DNA from: Maribacter sp. PR1
GTDB lineage: Bacteria; Bacteroidota; Bacteroidia; Flavobacteriales; Flavobacteriaceae
NCBI RefSeq assembly: GCF_028464145.1
Contig: NZ_JAQPCG010000006.1
Location: 248,001-312,000, forward strand
Direction of reading: 5' to 3'
DNA: 64,000 nt
The position numbers and the translations under genes are program-made. The notes under the pieces were generated by a model. The model saw only the letters and a program-made list of their open reading frames with translations, did no database searches and had not been told where the DNA came from. Shown piece after piece: positions 46,801 to 54,430 of the stretch. Within the stretch, counting starts at the first letter, position 1. Every line of letters starts with the position of its first letter.

Positions 46801-49459
46801 AAGCGGCATTATCCAAGCTTAATGCTGGAGCATCAATAGGCGTAAGATCAAATGTAAAAGTATCAATACAACCTTCGGCATCTTCAGCAGTTAAGGTATA
46901 GGTACCGGCCACCGTAAGATTATTAAACGTTCTTCCTGATTTTGGTCCAATTGTAGGACCAGATGGTGGTACCAACGTATATTGATTTCCGCCCCAACCG
47001 CCAGTGAAATTAGCCCTAACCCGACCAACGTTCCCATTGGCACAGCTCATTGCTGTCACACTACTTGTACTTATATCTAAAACTGGTGCGTCCTCAATAT
47101 CAAAAGAAGCCGTATCTGTACAGCCCGTATCGGCATCTGTAACCGTAATGGTATAGGTTCCTACTCCAGATAAAGGCAAGTCGACCTCGGCATCATTTTG
47201 AGGTCCCCCTGAGAATAATCCTCCATTAATCTCATAGGTGTAATTATTGGCAAAACCATCGATAATGAAAGTTCCTGTACCATCCGATGCACCATTGCAC
47301 ACCCTTAAATCTCCTCCCGACTTTACACGTGCCCGAATAGAACTAATGACGGCAGGACTAAAGCCTTCGGTATATGTACAATTGTTTGCATCGGTAATTT
47401 GGAAAATATAGGTTGTCGATGTGCTTAATCCTATAAAAGTGTCACTACCACCATTGTCAATAGAAACAGGACTTATGATGGAATAATTAACGATGGCAGC
47501 ATTGGACGTAGGTGTTAACGTTACATCCGAAGTTCCTGCCGCACAACTTATATTGCTTTGTGCAAAATCAAGGTTCGTTGGAGGGTCAACATCTAATATA
47601 TCTATGGGTGTTAATTCTAAACGACAACCTCCACCATCGCGGATGATTGGTGTATAGGTACCGGCTGAAAGATTTGAATATGAGGTTATGGTTGTAAAAT
47701 TTACTCCATCAATACTAAATTCATATCCACTCCCAGCCCCCCCTGAAAATGGGCCAACAAAGTCAATTTGACCACCATTTGTTCCTCCACCGCCGTCACA
47801 AGTCACGTCAGAAATCTTGTTCGCAGCACCATTGATAACCCCAACATTAGTTACCGTAACCGACGGCAAAGTGATAGTACATTCGAATCCACTCTGTTGA
47901 TATCTTACCTCAATGTTGTTATAGGTTCCGGCAGCAACGGATATCTGTGGGTTAGTAACCCAGGGATTACCAGAATCAACCCTATAAGAAAGATTATAAC
48001 CTCTCGCATCATTAATTGTAAAATCTATTTTGGCTCCGCCATTACTACAGGTTCCATCTATTCCAGTCGCTATAATATCTGGTGGTAATAGATTTTCCAC
48101 ATTTGAGGAAGCAGTTATGGTACAACCGTTGCTATCTGTAATAATGAAGTCATAAGTGCCTGCCGCTGTAACCGTAAAGGTTGTTGTTCCCGTATCCGTT
48201 GATGGATTACCGTAAGAGGGCTGTACAGCACCCCCATTTACAGTAAACGAGTAAGGTGCAGAACCGCCTTCTGTGTTTACGGTAATATCCACATTTGAAA
48301 TTGTAGAGCAACCAAAACTACTGTTTACTTCGGTAGAAGCATCCAAGGCATTGATTCCAGAACCAATTGTAATCGGATTACCAAAAGTATCTACGTCAAT
48401 TCTTGGCGGATCAATCCCGTTCAGTGGGTCTCCAGTACATTGCTGAGTTTCTACCTGAGCAATGTAGGTTCCTGAACCAACGGCTGAAAACGTGTAGGTT
48501 TCATCAGGTATAAAGGCCGTAAATTCTTGAGCCACACCACTGCTATTCAATAAAGTATATTTATAAGGTCCAAGTCCCGGAGTTGGAGTTACCGTAATAG
48601 TACCCGTTTCACCAAAACAGGAAATATCCGTAAAATTTACGGATAGATCTAAATTTCTTTCTACAATTTCTATAGGTTCATAAGGGTATTCGCAAGTATT
48701 AGGTATATTCCTTAATCTAGCCTTTACTATATAAGTACCGGGCAATAAATTCGAAAAAATAGCTCCCTGCCATGGTCCAAAACCACTACCACTGTTGATG
48801 CTGAATTCATAAGCACTAGATAAATTAGTAATTTGAATTCTACCGGGTACATCACATATATAATCTTCCTTGACATATGTTTGGCTTATTGTACTCTTTT
48901 TAACTTTAAAATAGAAAATTTGGCCATCCGCGACCACACGATATTCTGCACCCACCGTAGCCGGCACTGTACTAGCATCCAAATTGAATGTTTGTCCTGT
49001 AGCTACTTGTGAATAACAAGAACCCGTATTGGGACAATCCTCATTTATATCCGGTGAACATGAACCCCCTAATATTTGCCAAGAAACGGATGAATATGGA
49101 CCTCCTGATAAACTAATGATTCTATCATCACTACTACCACAAAGATTAAAACGGGCGACAGTGAATCCATTACTGCTACATCCCACTTCTTCGTCGGCGC
49201 CTTGAATAATAGTTGTGAACATGGGCGCCATGGCAGTCATTGTACTTGCCTCTGAGTCTAATGTGGAAAAGGGAATGGATTTAGATTTTGAATCAAGAGT
49301 CTCCTTGGAAATAGCTTTTTCAACTACTCTTTCCACCGCAAGGGTTACCTCACTAAAAATTTTATTAATGCTAGAATCCGCAAGTGCCGTAGAGCCTACT
49401 ACCGATAAAAGTATCAGCAGAACTACATACAGCGATTTACGCTGTTGTGATGGATGCAT
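40859..49459 (-). CDS. Giant SprB-repeat adhesin with type IX secretion type B C-terminal domain
   Basis: The 2866-residue protein has a signal peptide (about 1-27), a non-repeated N-terminal part to about residue 190 with several cysteines, then about 29 tandem modules of roughly 80-100 residues. Most modules end in a strand such as YTITVTDADTGC or YEILIQDENGC and begin with a cysteine and an aspartate-glycine turn, as in SprB repeats. The last 80 residues (FFTPDGDNMNDVWEPRN, VKIYDRYGRVV, VPSGDYWYVV) are a gliding-motility-associated type B sorting domain, which sends the protein through the type IX secretion system and holds it at the surface. SprB of Flavobacterium johnsoniae is the moving gliding adhesin. 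No PorP/SprF-type partner gene follows. The paired cysteines could form disulfides within modules. Confidence 0.93.
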   Translation of the reverse strand: MHPSQQRKSLYVVLLILLSVVGSTALADSSINKIFSEVTLAVERVVEKAISKETLDSKSKSIPFSTLDSEASTMTAMAPMFTTIIQGADEEVGCSSNGFTVARFNLCGSSDDRIISLSGGPYSSVSWQILGGSCSPDINEDCPNTGSCYSQVATGQTFNLDASTVPATVGAEYRVVADGQIFYFKVKKSTISQTYVKEDYICDVPGRIQITNLSSAYEFSINSGSGFGPWQGAIFSNLLPGTYIVKARLRNIPNTCEYPYEPIEIVERNLDLSVNFTDISCFGETGTITVTPTPGLGPYKYTLLNSSGVAQEFTAFIPDETYTFSAVGSGTYIAQVETQQCTGDPLNGIDPPRIDVDTFGNPITIGSGINALDASTEVNSSFGCSTISNVDITVNTEGGSAPYSFTVNGGAVQPSYGNPSTDTGTTTFTVTAAGTYDFIITDSNGCTITASSNVENLLPPDIIATGIDGTCSNGGAKIDFTINDARGYNLSYRVDSGNPWVTNPQISVAAGTYNNIEVRYQQSGFECTITLPSVTVTNVGVINGAANKISDVTCDGGGGTNGGQIDFVGPFSGGAGSGYEFSIDGVNFTTITSYSNLSAGTYTPIIRDGGGCRLELTPIDILDVDPPTNLDFAQSNISCAAGTSDVTLTPTSNAAIVNYSIISPVSIDNGGSDTFIGLSTSTTYIFQITDANNCTYTEGFSPAVISSIRARVKSGGDLRVCNGASDGTGTFIIDGFANNYTYEINGGLFSGGPQNDAEVDLPLSGVGTYTITVTDADTGCTDTASFDIEDAPVLDISTSSVTAMSCANGNVGRVRANFTGGWGGNQYTLVPPSGPTIGPKSGRTFNNLTVAGTYTLTAEDAEGCIDTFTFDLTPIDAPALSLDNAASDFCYIPGTGATAVVTSTAGSAAIGTHEYRINGGTLQPTGTFSNLTPGNYTIEVVDGNNCSDTITINIAPQLRVNTTVVTEIPCGGAPGQIRVQVSGGYASGTGLYEVSSDNGVTFSAPVPYSSSTFLYDTNVDGTYVFRITDNNTTNTGCEATSAPLILNPPANIAAASVTTRPVSCGAPNNGVATIIPDATSGVPPYEVNFNGMGWSSQTVYSDLPAGTYPYLVRDARGCETAPANAVIGTDATLPPDATVTEDPAICDGSGTLSGGINITGVTDGTANFDFRIEDNTGTEITRLENQSIFPITISDVNLVPGDYTVITLDANGCTDIDTVTITSNEVVITPIMPPLPPTCDDSAFTYAVSVSGGSGSYEIKLAQQPSFYPLNNTPGIDDHTFSNTADGIQYGIAYTVEVRDTVTGCIYEQEIPPVDAPSTLAITASSTPGACDVNRNGEISYQVTGYTIGDQLRIELLNNDDNTTTVIVPSFTTTALPYNNTYPELPGDYQIIVVNETDTCRDAAAVIIDQNLPAIDIISEVPANCNAFGQITVQGRGGSGGPYEFAFVTDGSPEPVYPADYDTATTFVAPAGDYDVYVRDASGCISFDIATVIQLDPDLPVPTFTVVNQCNPSSTSFDITVSMSNAVNTPRFTLGGDEQIPTDDGTNWVYTYTVASPGDYIVDVVDANGCTSQGTATVYNFLSATGTFSTDSTCNDADGEITIDTFGGSGDFGFILSGTDYTGAAVGPITQEDNPVFTGLVPGLYDVLVVDRIMFDGTDFCEYIVSDINLNQAAQPVITSEIATDITCRDSDDGTIEVVVGPANPLVPFTSEDTPITYILNNLTTSLEQDRNNTGAFSDLPEGDYQVQVLTQRGCEVLSGVHTITNPENFSITAVAPDFACEPGANRYSSTIITVNVVDPGTIGSGYRYSITGFSNYQSSNTFEIVDNGSSQDITVYAIDGNGCQTTFDVPTINPPTDVVTSLSVVSPLDCANDERVRIDVVGTTDFTIVTTSVVPVANVNVSGSSFGFVDLPAAGDYLFEITDNTGGCTYPLPVHTVAEPELPTAFITEAKPVSCFGLDDGELFIEVSDYVGQYTYNVYMADDVTKSTLIATGNFDTTNYPDINGEEARITGLPGGNLIVEVVSTDVPFCTNDSNVANIRTPNGPLQVTAVSIGNVGCNNDSGEIEATGSGGWDNAPYEYRLWFSTDNGSTYTTEIAPFSINNEFTGLAFGFYRVEVQDTEGCPSTFDIELEEVPQIDAGIRQPQGLDCPNGNNAVLEAFDPSTGDATSAIAGATGGFPGAGYNYRLLYLNSNDNTDIASTSGLQNTPTFIGASGGFISAGWYAIEVSSSFDCLYVTEPYFVDPPPPVAPLLVQTRVPGCGGDGEMRLSIQNPDPSFTYEFAPVENGVVIGPYQPMSGTSVLVSGVQGITYQFDVRKTSLASTCLAVRSNGITMTDATGITLLPNLPDDISCASELDGRIESFVNGGVGDDTFFLYNGDPLDAFNPAATATLFRGPQDNGTFEGLPEGTDYYIAVTSGATCMDIAGPFEITRPEPIVFEANPTPVTCNGEEDGTITVEVLSGGIGLIQFAIGPTFNEFFSDPTTPGQYIFEDLAAGTYEILIQDENGCFERDFITVDEPEVLQVINIQTTPELCIGANDGTMTFDITGGTTFNDPMVSATPYYEYKVEMIDPVDETGTGTFEPFITGQVIENLQGGASYAIYVRDVNLCSNTELFTIGIGVDLTAEPIVEYGCEGIFPNSTVTIDMTGNVAMGDLMFALDPVDATDAITSNAGVENQWGDLTAGTHIVYIYHQNGCTNFVEFDVDSYNPLTLSAEKTGPNEMVAMAEGGYGGYEYFFNGVSYGEETTYTTNESGMVNIRVVDANGCIAEVELPFEFTGMLEIPNFFTPDGDNMNDVWEPRNREFFDDVEVKIYDRYGRVVAVLDKVSGWDGTYEGKEVPSGDYWYVVNALAKRETRYVGHFTLYR

Positions 49460-49484
49460 AGGTTAAGTAGTGTTTGGTAAGAAG

Positions 49485-49507
49485 GATATTGATTTGGGGT
49501 CAATATC
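49485..49507. repeat. Inverted repeat between the adhesin and sugar dehydrogenase genes
   Basis: GATATTGA and TCAATATC, perfect 8-base arms, flank a 7-base spacer. It lies 26 bases upstream of the adhesin start and just upstream of the possible promoter of the divergent gene, so it may be an operator. Confidence 0.4.
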
Positions 49508-49522
49508 AATCCTTGGTGTAAT

Positions 49523-49530
49523 TATTTTTG
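49523..49530 (+). promoter_or_regulatory. Possible -7 element for the sugar dehydrogenase gene
   Basis: TATTTTTG fits TAnnTTTG, 67 bases before the ATG. TTTG at 49493 lies 26 bases upstream, slightly further than the usual -33 spacing. Confidence 0.35.
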
Positions 49531-49596
49531 CTTATATTCTTCGTATTATCTTAAAAAATCTATCTTCATTAAATAATATATATCTAACGTAAAGAC

Positions 49597-50718
49597 ATGA
49601 AAAAAAGTGTATTATTCTTGAGTTTTTTTGCCTTTTTACTAAATAATTCCTGTGCGCAAAACCCTGAAAATAAAGTTTCTACGCCAGAAACAGTCCCTTT
49701 TTCAGCTGAGCTGTTTGTCGATCAGCTACAGATTCCATGGGGATTTACATTCCTTCCGGATGGAAGTATGTTGATTACCGAAAAAAACGGTGATTTAATC
49801 CATTTTTCTAATGGAAAAAAAGCTAAAATTTCTAATGTACCTGAAATATATCAACGTGGACAAGGTGGGTTATTGGATGTTGAACTGCACCCTAATTATA
49901 AAGATAATGGGTGGATTTATTTATCTTATGCTTCTCCAGCCGGAGATGAAAAAGGAGGTAATACGGCAATCATGAGAGCTAAGCTTAAGGGTGACAAATT
50001 AGTTGAAAATCAAGTGTTATACAAAGCTGTTCCCAATACTACCAAAGGCCAACATTTTGGATCGAGAATCGTTTTCGATAAGCAAGGATATCTCTATTTT
50101 TCAATTGGAGAACGGGGTAATCGTGATGAAAATCCGCAGGATATAACGAGAGACGGCGGCAAAATATATAGGCTCTATGACGATGGAAGAATCCCCGAAG
50201 ACAATCCTTTTGTTGGACGAAACAATGCAAAAACTGCTATTTATAGTTATGGACATAGGAATCCACAAGGTCTTATAGTAAACCCAGAAACCGGAGCTGT
50301 ATGGGATAATGAACACGGACCACGGGGAGGCGATGAAATCAACATTGTTAAAAAAGGGGCCAATTATGGGTGGCCTGTAATTACTTATGGTATCAACTAT
50401 AGTGGTAGTCCTATAACCGACAAGACAAAAATGGAGGGTATGGAACAACCTATTCATTACTGGGTACCTTCTATCGCCCCAAGCGGAATGGTCTATATTA
50501 CAACGGACAAATATAAAGATTGGAAAGGTAGCCTACTTGTTGGTTCATTGGCATTTCAATATTTGGAACGTTTGGAACTAAATGGAACAAAGGTCACAAA
50601 AAGAGAAAAATTGTTAGATGGTGAAGGTCGGGTTCGCTCAATAGAACAAGGACCTGATGGTCTTATTTATGTTGGTGTTGAAGGAAAAGGCATCTATAAG
50701 TTAGTACCTAAAAACTAA
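49597..50718 (+). CDS. PQQ-dependent aldose sugar dehydrogenase-like lipoprotein
   Basis: The 373-residue protein has a lipoprotein signal ending LLNNSC and a six-bladed propeller of the glucose/sorbosone dehydrogenase family: IPWGFTFLPDGSMLITEKNG, GQGGLLDVELHPNY, the active-site region GQHFGSRIVFDKQGYLYFSIGERGNR, YSYGHRNPQGLIVNPETG and EHGPRGGDEINIVKKGANYGWP. Related YliI/Asd enzymes oxidise aldoses with PQQ in the periplasm. No PQQ synthesis genes are in the window, so the cofactor would come from elsewhere or from the medium. It is flanked by a divergent adhesin gene and the convergent murQ. Confidence 0.88.
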   Translation: MKKSVLFLSFFAFLLNNSCAQNPENKVSTPETVPFSAELFVDQLQIPWGFTFLPDGSMLITEKNGDLIHFSNGKKAKISNVPEIYQRGQGGLLDVELHPNYKDNGWIYLSYASPAGDEKGGNTAIMRAKLKGDKLVENQVLYKAVPNTTKGQHFGSRIVFDKQGYLYFSIGERGNRDENPQDITRDGGKIYRLYDDGRIPEDNPFVGRNNAKTAIYSYGHRNPQGLIVNPETGAVWDNEHGPRGGDEINIVKKGANYGWPVITYGINYSGSPITDKTKMEGMEQPIHYWVPSIAPSGMVYITTDKYKDWKGSLLVGSLAFQYLERLELNGTKVTKREKLLDGEGRVRSIEQGPDGLIYVGVEGKGIYKLVPKN

Positions 50719-50732
50719 AGCTATATCCAGTT

Positions 50733-51542
50733 TTAAATTCCGGATTCCAAGGCTTTTTTTACGGAACCGTGTTTTTTGAGCAATTGTTCGGCTTTGTCGT
50801 AGCTCACGCCAAGGCCTTCAACAATATACCGCGTTCCCCGATCGACCAATTTTTCATTGGTAAGTTGCATGTTGACCATTTTATTACCCTTAATTCTGCC
50901 AATCTTGATCATGAGAGCAGTTGAAATCATATTTAAGACAAGTTTTTGGGATGTTCCACTTTTCATTCTAGTACTGCCCGTTACAAACTCTGGTCCTACA
51001 TTTACCTCAATAGGTATGTCCGAAACTGCAGTAATGGGAGAATTTGGATTGTTTGTGATACAGGCGGTCAAAATATGATGTTTTTGCGCCATTTTTAGCC
51101 CACCTATAACGTAAGGAGTAGTTCCCGAAGCCGCAATTCCTACTACAACATCATTGGAATTGATATTATGTTGATTAAGGTCCAACCAAGCTTGTTCCGT
51201 ATTATCCTCCGCATTTTCCACTGCCTTTCTAATGGCTTTATCGCCTCCGGCTATGAGACCAACTACACGTTCATGGGACATTCCAAAGGTTGGGGGTATT
51301 TCTGAGGCATCTAAAATGCCTAATCTACCACTGGTACCGGCTCCAATATAAAATAAACGTCCACCTTTCTTGAATCTTTCCGATAGCCCATCTACCAGTT
51401 TGGTTATCTGCGGTATGACCAAAGCCACGGCATCGGCAACCTTTCTGTCCTCTTCGTTCATTTTTTTAAGAATCGAAGTCGTATCCAATTGTTCTAAGTC
51501 ATCATGATTAGATGGGGTCTCCGTTATTTTATTAAAATCCAT
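50733..51542 (-). CDS. murQ: N-acetylmuramic acid 6-phosphate etherase
   Basis: The 269-residue SIS-domain enzyme shows RLFYIGAGTSGRLGILDASEIPPTFG, GIAASGTTPYVIGGL, GPEFVTGSTRMKSGTSQKLVLNM and the C-terminal helical tail. MurQ removes the D-lactyl ether from MurNAc-6-phosphate to give GlcNAc-6-phosphate and lactate, the central step of peptidoglycan recycling. It is a little shorter than the E. coli enzyme (about 298 residues), mostly at the ends. It lies 6 bases downstream of the DeoR-type regulator gene and diverges from the nagB fusion gene. Confidence 0.95.
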   Translation of the reverse strand: MDFNKITETPSNHDDLEQLDTTSILKKMNEEDRKVADAVALVIPQITKLVDGLSERFKKGGRLFYIGAGTSGRLGILDASEIPPTFGMSHERVVGLIAGGDKAIRKAVENAEDNTEQAWLDLNQHNINSNDVVVGIAASGTTPYVIGGLKMAQKHHILTACITNNPNSPITAVSDIPIEVNVGPEFVTGSTRMKSGTSQKLVLNMISTALMIKIGRIKGNKMVNMQLTNEKLVDRGTRYIVEGLGVSYDKAEQLLKKHGSVKKALESGI

Positions 51543-51548
51543 AGCTTC

Positions 51549-52298
51549 TTACAAGATTTTGATATCATGATTTCTAAAAACTTCTAAAACCCTATCCGTG
51601 GGATCCAATTCAGTAATCATGGTGTTAATTGAGTTTATATCGCAAGTTTTAAATCGATGTTGCGAATTTAATTTTTCCGAAATAGATAGTAAAACTGTTT
51701 TCTTCGCGGCCTGTATAACAGCTTTTTTTACTTGTACAATATCCCAATCGAACTCGGTAAGCCCATAAACCGCATCAACATAACCAGTACCAATGAAGCT
51801 ATAGTCCACCTTAATTTCCGATAAATTATGAATTGCATTGGCACCAATAGAAATTTGTGCCTCTTTGGAAATTTGTCCACCAATGGAGATTACCGTAACA
51901 TTAGGTTTATGGGATAATTCCATGGCCACAGGCAAGCTTATTGTAAAGCAGGTTAAATTTAAGTTATCTGGAATCAACCGAACCAATTCCAAACATGTAG
52001 TTCCACCGTCGATAAAAATAACAGCACCATCTTTTAATAAGGTAATGGCCTTCTTTGCTATAGCAATTTTATCGTTTAACGCATAAATATGGTTGTTTCT
52101 ACTATTACTATTCGTAAAGCCCAAGGAAATAGCGCCTCCATGTACCTTTTTTAGTTTTTTTTCAGCATCTAATTCCTTTACATCCCTACGGATGGTATCT
52201 ATGGAAACATCTAAAGTTTCAGCGATATCCGTTAACAATATTCTATTGTGTAGTTCTACCTCGCTTAAAATTGTTTGCTGACGCTCTTCCTTCAACAT
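51549..52298 (-). CDS. DeoR-family transcriptional regulator
   Basis: The 249-residue protein has a DeoR N-terminal helix-turn-helix (about 6-56, with LLTDIAETLDVSIDTIRRDVKEL and KVHGGAIS) and a sugar-phosphate-sensing DeoRC domain (about 75-235, FIDGGTTCLELVRLIP, ISIGGQISKEAQISIGANA). Such repressors respond to phosphorylated sugars. Placed between murQ and the divergent nagB fusion, it probably controls both, with GlcNAc-6-phosphate, MurNAc-6-phosphate or glucosamine-6-phosphate as likely inducers. Two direct repeats in the shared promoter region are candidate binding sites. Confidence 0.92.
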   Translation of the reverse strand: MLKEERQQTILSEVELHNRILLTDIAETLDVSIDTIRRDVKELDAEKKLKKVHGGAISLGFTNSNSRNNHIYALNDKIAIAKKAITLLKDGAVIFIDGGTTCLELVRLIPDNLNLTCFTISLPVAMELSHKPNVTVISIGGQISKEAQISIGANAIHNLSEIKVDYSFIGTGYVDAVYGLTEFDWDIVQVKKAVIQAAKKTVLLSISEKLNSQHRFKTCDINSINTMITELDPTDRVLEVFRNHDIKIL

Positions 52299-52325
52299 AA
52301 TACTTCATTAAATAGGATAATTCGG

Positions 52326-52333
52326 CAAAGATA
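52326..52333 (-). promoter_or_regulatory. Possible -7 element for the DeoR regulator and murQ
   Basis: On the minus strand this reads TATCTTTG, fitting TAnnTTTG, 28 bases before the regulator ATG at 52298. Confidence 0.45.
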
Positions 52334-52401
52334 ATCAAAATTTTATATTTGCCGTTTTATACCGTTATATAGACTTTTTAATCTAAAATATATTTATAAA
52401 C

Positions 52402-52437
52402 GCAAAAAACTGCATTAAAAAATAGCAAAAAACTGCA
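52402..52437 (+). promoter_or_regulatory. Tandem direct repeats, candidate DeoR-type operator
   Basis: GCAAAAAACTGCA occurs exactly at 52402-52414 and again at 52425-52437, 23 bases apart start to start (about two helical turns). The second copy ends 19 bases before the nagB -7 element. Confidence 0.6.
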
Positions 52438-52455
52438 AATTATGATTTTTATGCC

Positions 52456-52463
52456 TATATTTG
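52456..52463 (+). promoter_or_regulatory. -7 element of the nagB fusion gene
   Basis: TATATTTG fits TAnnTTTG. Transcription would begin near 52470, after the ATG at 52465, so the ATG at 52495 is the likely start of the protein. Confidence 0.5.
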
Positions 52464-52494
52464 CATGATTTTAAATATCAAATTATCACACAGT

Positions 52495-54420
52495 ATGAAG
52501 ACCACCATTGTAAAAAAGAAAACAGACATAAGCCACAAACCTATTGGTCAATTTGAAGAGACCCGTTTTGAAAAAATCCATAATGTAATTTTCTCCGACT
52601 CCAATGAGGCATCCATTCGAGTAGCGGAAGAAATTGCCGAACTGATACGAAAAAAGCAAAATCAAAATAGAACCTGTGTATTAGGTTTGGCCACAGGCTC
52701 CTCTCCTATTCGCGTGTACGAAGAATTGGTGAGAATGCACAATGAGGAAGGGCTTAGTTTTCAAAACGTGGTAACCTTTAATTTGGATGAATATTTGCCC
52801 ATGGAAAAAAGTAATATCCAAAGCTATCATTACTTTATGCATGAGCACCTGTTTAATCATATAGATATAGACCCGGAAAATGTCCATATACCCGATGGTA
52901 CGGTTTCACCAGATGAAACCGTTGCATATTGCATTGATTATGAGAAAAAAATAAAAGATTTTGGAGGATTGGATTTTCAATTGCTAGGTATCGGTAGAAC
53001 TGGGCATATCGGTTTTAATGAACCCGGGTCGCATTACAATTCTGGAACTAGAGTAATTACATTAGACCATATAACTAGAGTGGATGCCGCTCCTTCCTTT
53101 TTAGGAATTGCAAATGTGCCAAGGAAGGCTATAACTATGGGGATTTCTACCGTCAGAAAAGCTCGAAGGATAGTGTTACTAGGTTGGGGTGAGAACAAGG
53201 CGGAAATCATAAAAAAAACAATAGAGGGCGACATTTCTTCCCATGTACCCGCCACTTACCTACAAAATCACGCTAATTGTACCTTTATTTTGGACACTGG
53301 TGCGGCTTCAGAACTTACAAAAAACAAAACACCTTGGTTAGTAGATGCATGTGAGTGGACCGAGGAATTAAAGGCTAAAGCAATTATTTGGCTCTGTGAG
53401 GAAACTGGTAAAACCGTACTAAGTTTAACCGATAAGGATTACAATGACAATGGTATGGCAGATTTGCTTTCCAAGGAGGATTCATATGACTTAAACATTC
53501 AAATCTTTAACAAATTACAACACACCATTACAGGATGGCCAGGAGGTAAACCCAATGCAGATGACACAAACAGGCCAGAGAGAGCTGAACCTGCCAAAAA
53601 AAGAGTTATCATTTTTAGTCCCCACCCAGATGATGATGTCATATCGATGGGAGGTACATTTGATAGGCTTGTGGAACAAGGTCATGAGGTGCACGTGGTG
53701 TATCAAACTTCGGGTAACATAGCTGTTTCAGATGCCGATGCGCGAAAATTTGCGGAAATCTCCATGAATTTAAATCCTTCGGATAAGGCACAAAAAATTA
53801 TAAACTCCATCACGCAAAATAGCGATAGTCAAGTAGATTCCCCTGAGCTACGAAAACTTAAGGGGGATATTCGCAGATCGGAATCCTATGCGGCTACCAG
53901 GTTTATAGGATTAAAGGATGCAAATGTCCATTTTTTGGATTTACCGTTCTATGAAACGGGAACTATAAAAAAGAATAACCTTTCGGAAGAAGATATCGCA
54001 TTGATGACGGACATAATTAAACAAATAAAACCTCATCAAATATACGCTGCAGGTGATCTGGCCGATCCGCACGGGACGCATAAAGTGTGTTTGGATGCCG
54101 TTTTCGAATCTTTAAAGCGTTTGAAGTCAGAACCGTTTATAAACGACTGTTGGCTTTGGTTATACCGGGGAGCTTGGCACGAATGGGATATTAATGAAAT
54201 AGAAATGTGTGTCCCTATGAGTCCAGGTCAAGTACTTAAGAAAAGAAATGCCATCTTCTGTCATCAATCTCAAAAGGACGGTGTAATGTTCCAAGGAGAC
54301 GATTCTAGAGAGTTCTGGATGAGAGCGGAGGAACGAAATAGGGATACGGCGAATAAATATAAGGCCTTGGGGTTATCTTCCTATGCCGCCATGGAAGCTT
54401 TTGTGAGACATAAGTTTTAG
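52495..54420 (+). CDS. nagB: Glucosamine-6-phosphate deaminase fused to a PIG-L/LmbE deacetylase domain
   Basis: From the ATG at 52495 the protein is 641 residues. Residues about 30-290 are a NagB/SIS-like deaminase domain with FNLDEYLP (Asp98), and GIGRTGHIGFNEPGS at 165-179 (His171). Residues about 365-640 are a PIG-L domain with the zinc motif SPHPDDDVISMGG (HPDDD at 377-381) and ADPHGTHKVC. NagB converts glucosamine-6-phosphate to fructose-6-phosphate and ammonia. PIG-L domains remove N-acetyl groups from GlcNAc derivatives, so the fusion could take over the NagA step (GlcNAc-6-phosphate to glucosamine-6-phosphate plus acetate); nagA is not seen nearby. At the position of E. coli NagB Asp141 this protein has Thr169. 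An alternative start at 52465 precedes the predicted transcript. Confidence 0.92.
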   Translation: MKTTIVKKKTDISHKPIGQFEETRFEKIHNVIFSDSNEASIRVAEEIAELIRKKQNQNRTCVLGLATGSSPIRVYEELVRMHNEEGLSFQNVVTFNLDEYLPMEKSNIQSYHYFMHEHLFNHIDIDPENVHIPDGTVSPDETVAYCIDYEKKIKDFGGLDFQLLGIGRTGHIGFNEPGSHYNSGTRVITLDHITRVDAAPSFLGIANVPRKAITMGISTVRKARRIVLLGWGENKAEIIKKTIEGDISSHVPATYLQNHANCTFILDTGAASELTKNKTPWLVDACEWTEELKAKAIIWLCEETGKTVLSLTDKDYNDNGMADLLSKEDSYDLNIQIFNKLQHTITGWPGGKPNADDTNRPERAEPAKKRVIIFSPHPDDDVISMGGTFDRLVEQGHEVHVVYQTSGNIAVSDADARKFAEISMNLNPSDKAQKIINSITQNSDSQVDSPELRKLKGDIRRSESYAATRFIGLKDANVHFLDLPFYETGTIKKNNLSEEDIALMTDIIKQIKPHQIYAAGDLADPHGTHKVCLDAVFESLKRLKSEPFINDCWLWLYRGAWHEWDINEIEMCVPMSPGQVLKKRNAIFCHQSQKDGVMFQGDDSREFWMRAEERNRDTANKYKALGLSSYAAMEAFVRHKF

Positions 54421-54430
54421 AACCTTTCAA

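Noticed and set aside
40859..49459. Tandem repeats as a possible CRISPR array or satellite
   Set aside because: The repetition is at protein level with diverged modules of roughly 80-100 codons; there are no short identical DNA repeats with even spacers.
52344..52351. Second TATATTTG on the plus strand upstream of nagB
   Set aside because: It lies 151 bases before the start and upstream of the operator repeats; the copy at 52456 is better placed, so I do not call this one a promoter.
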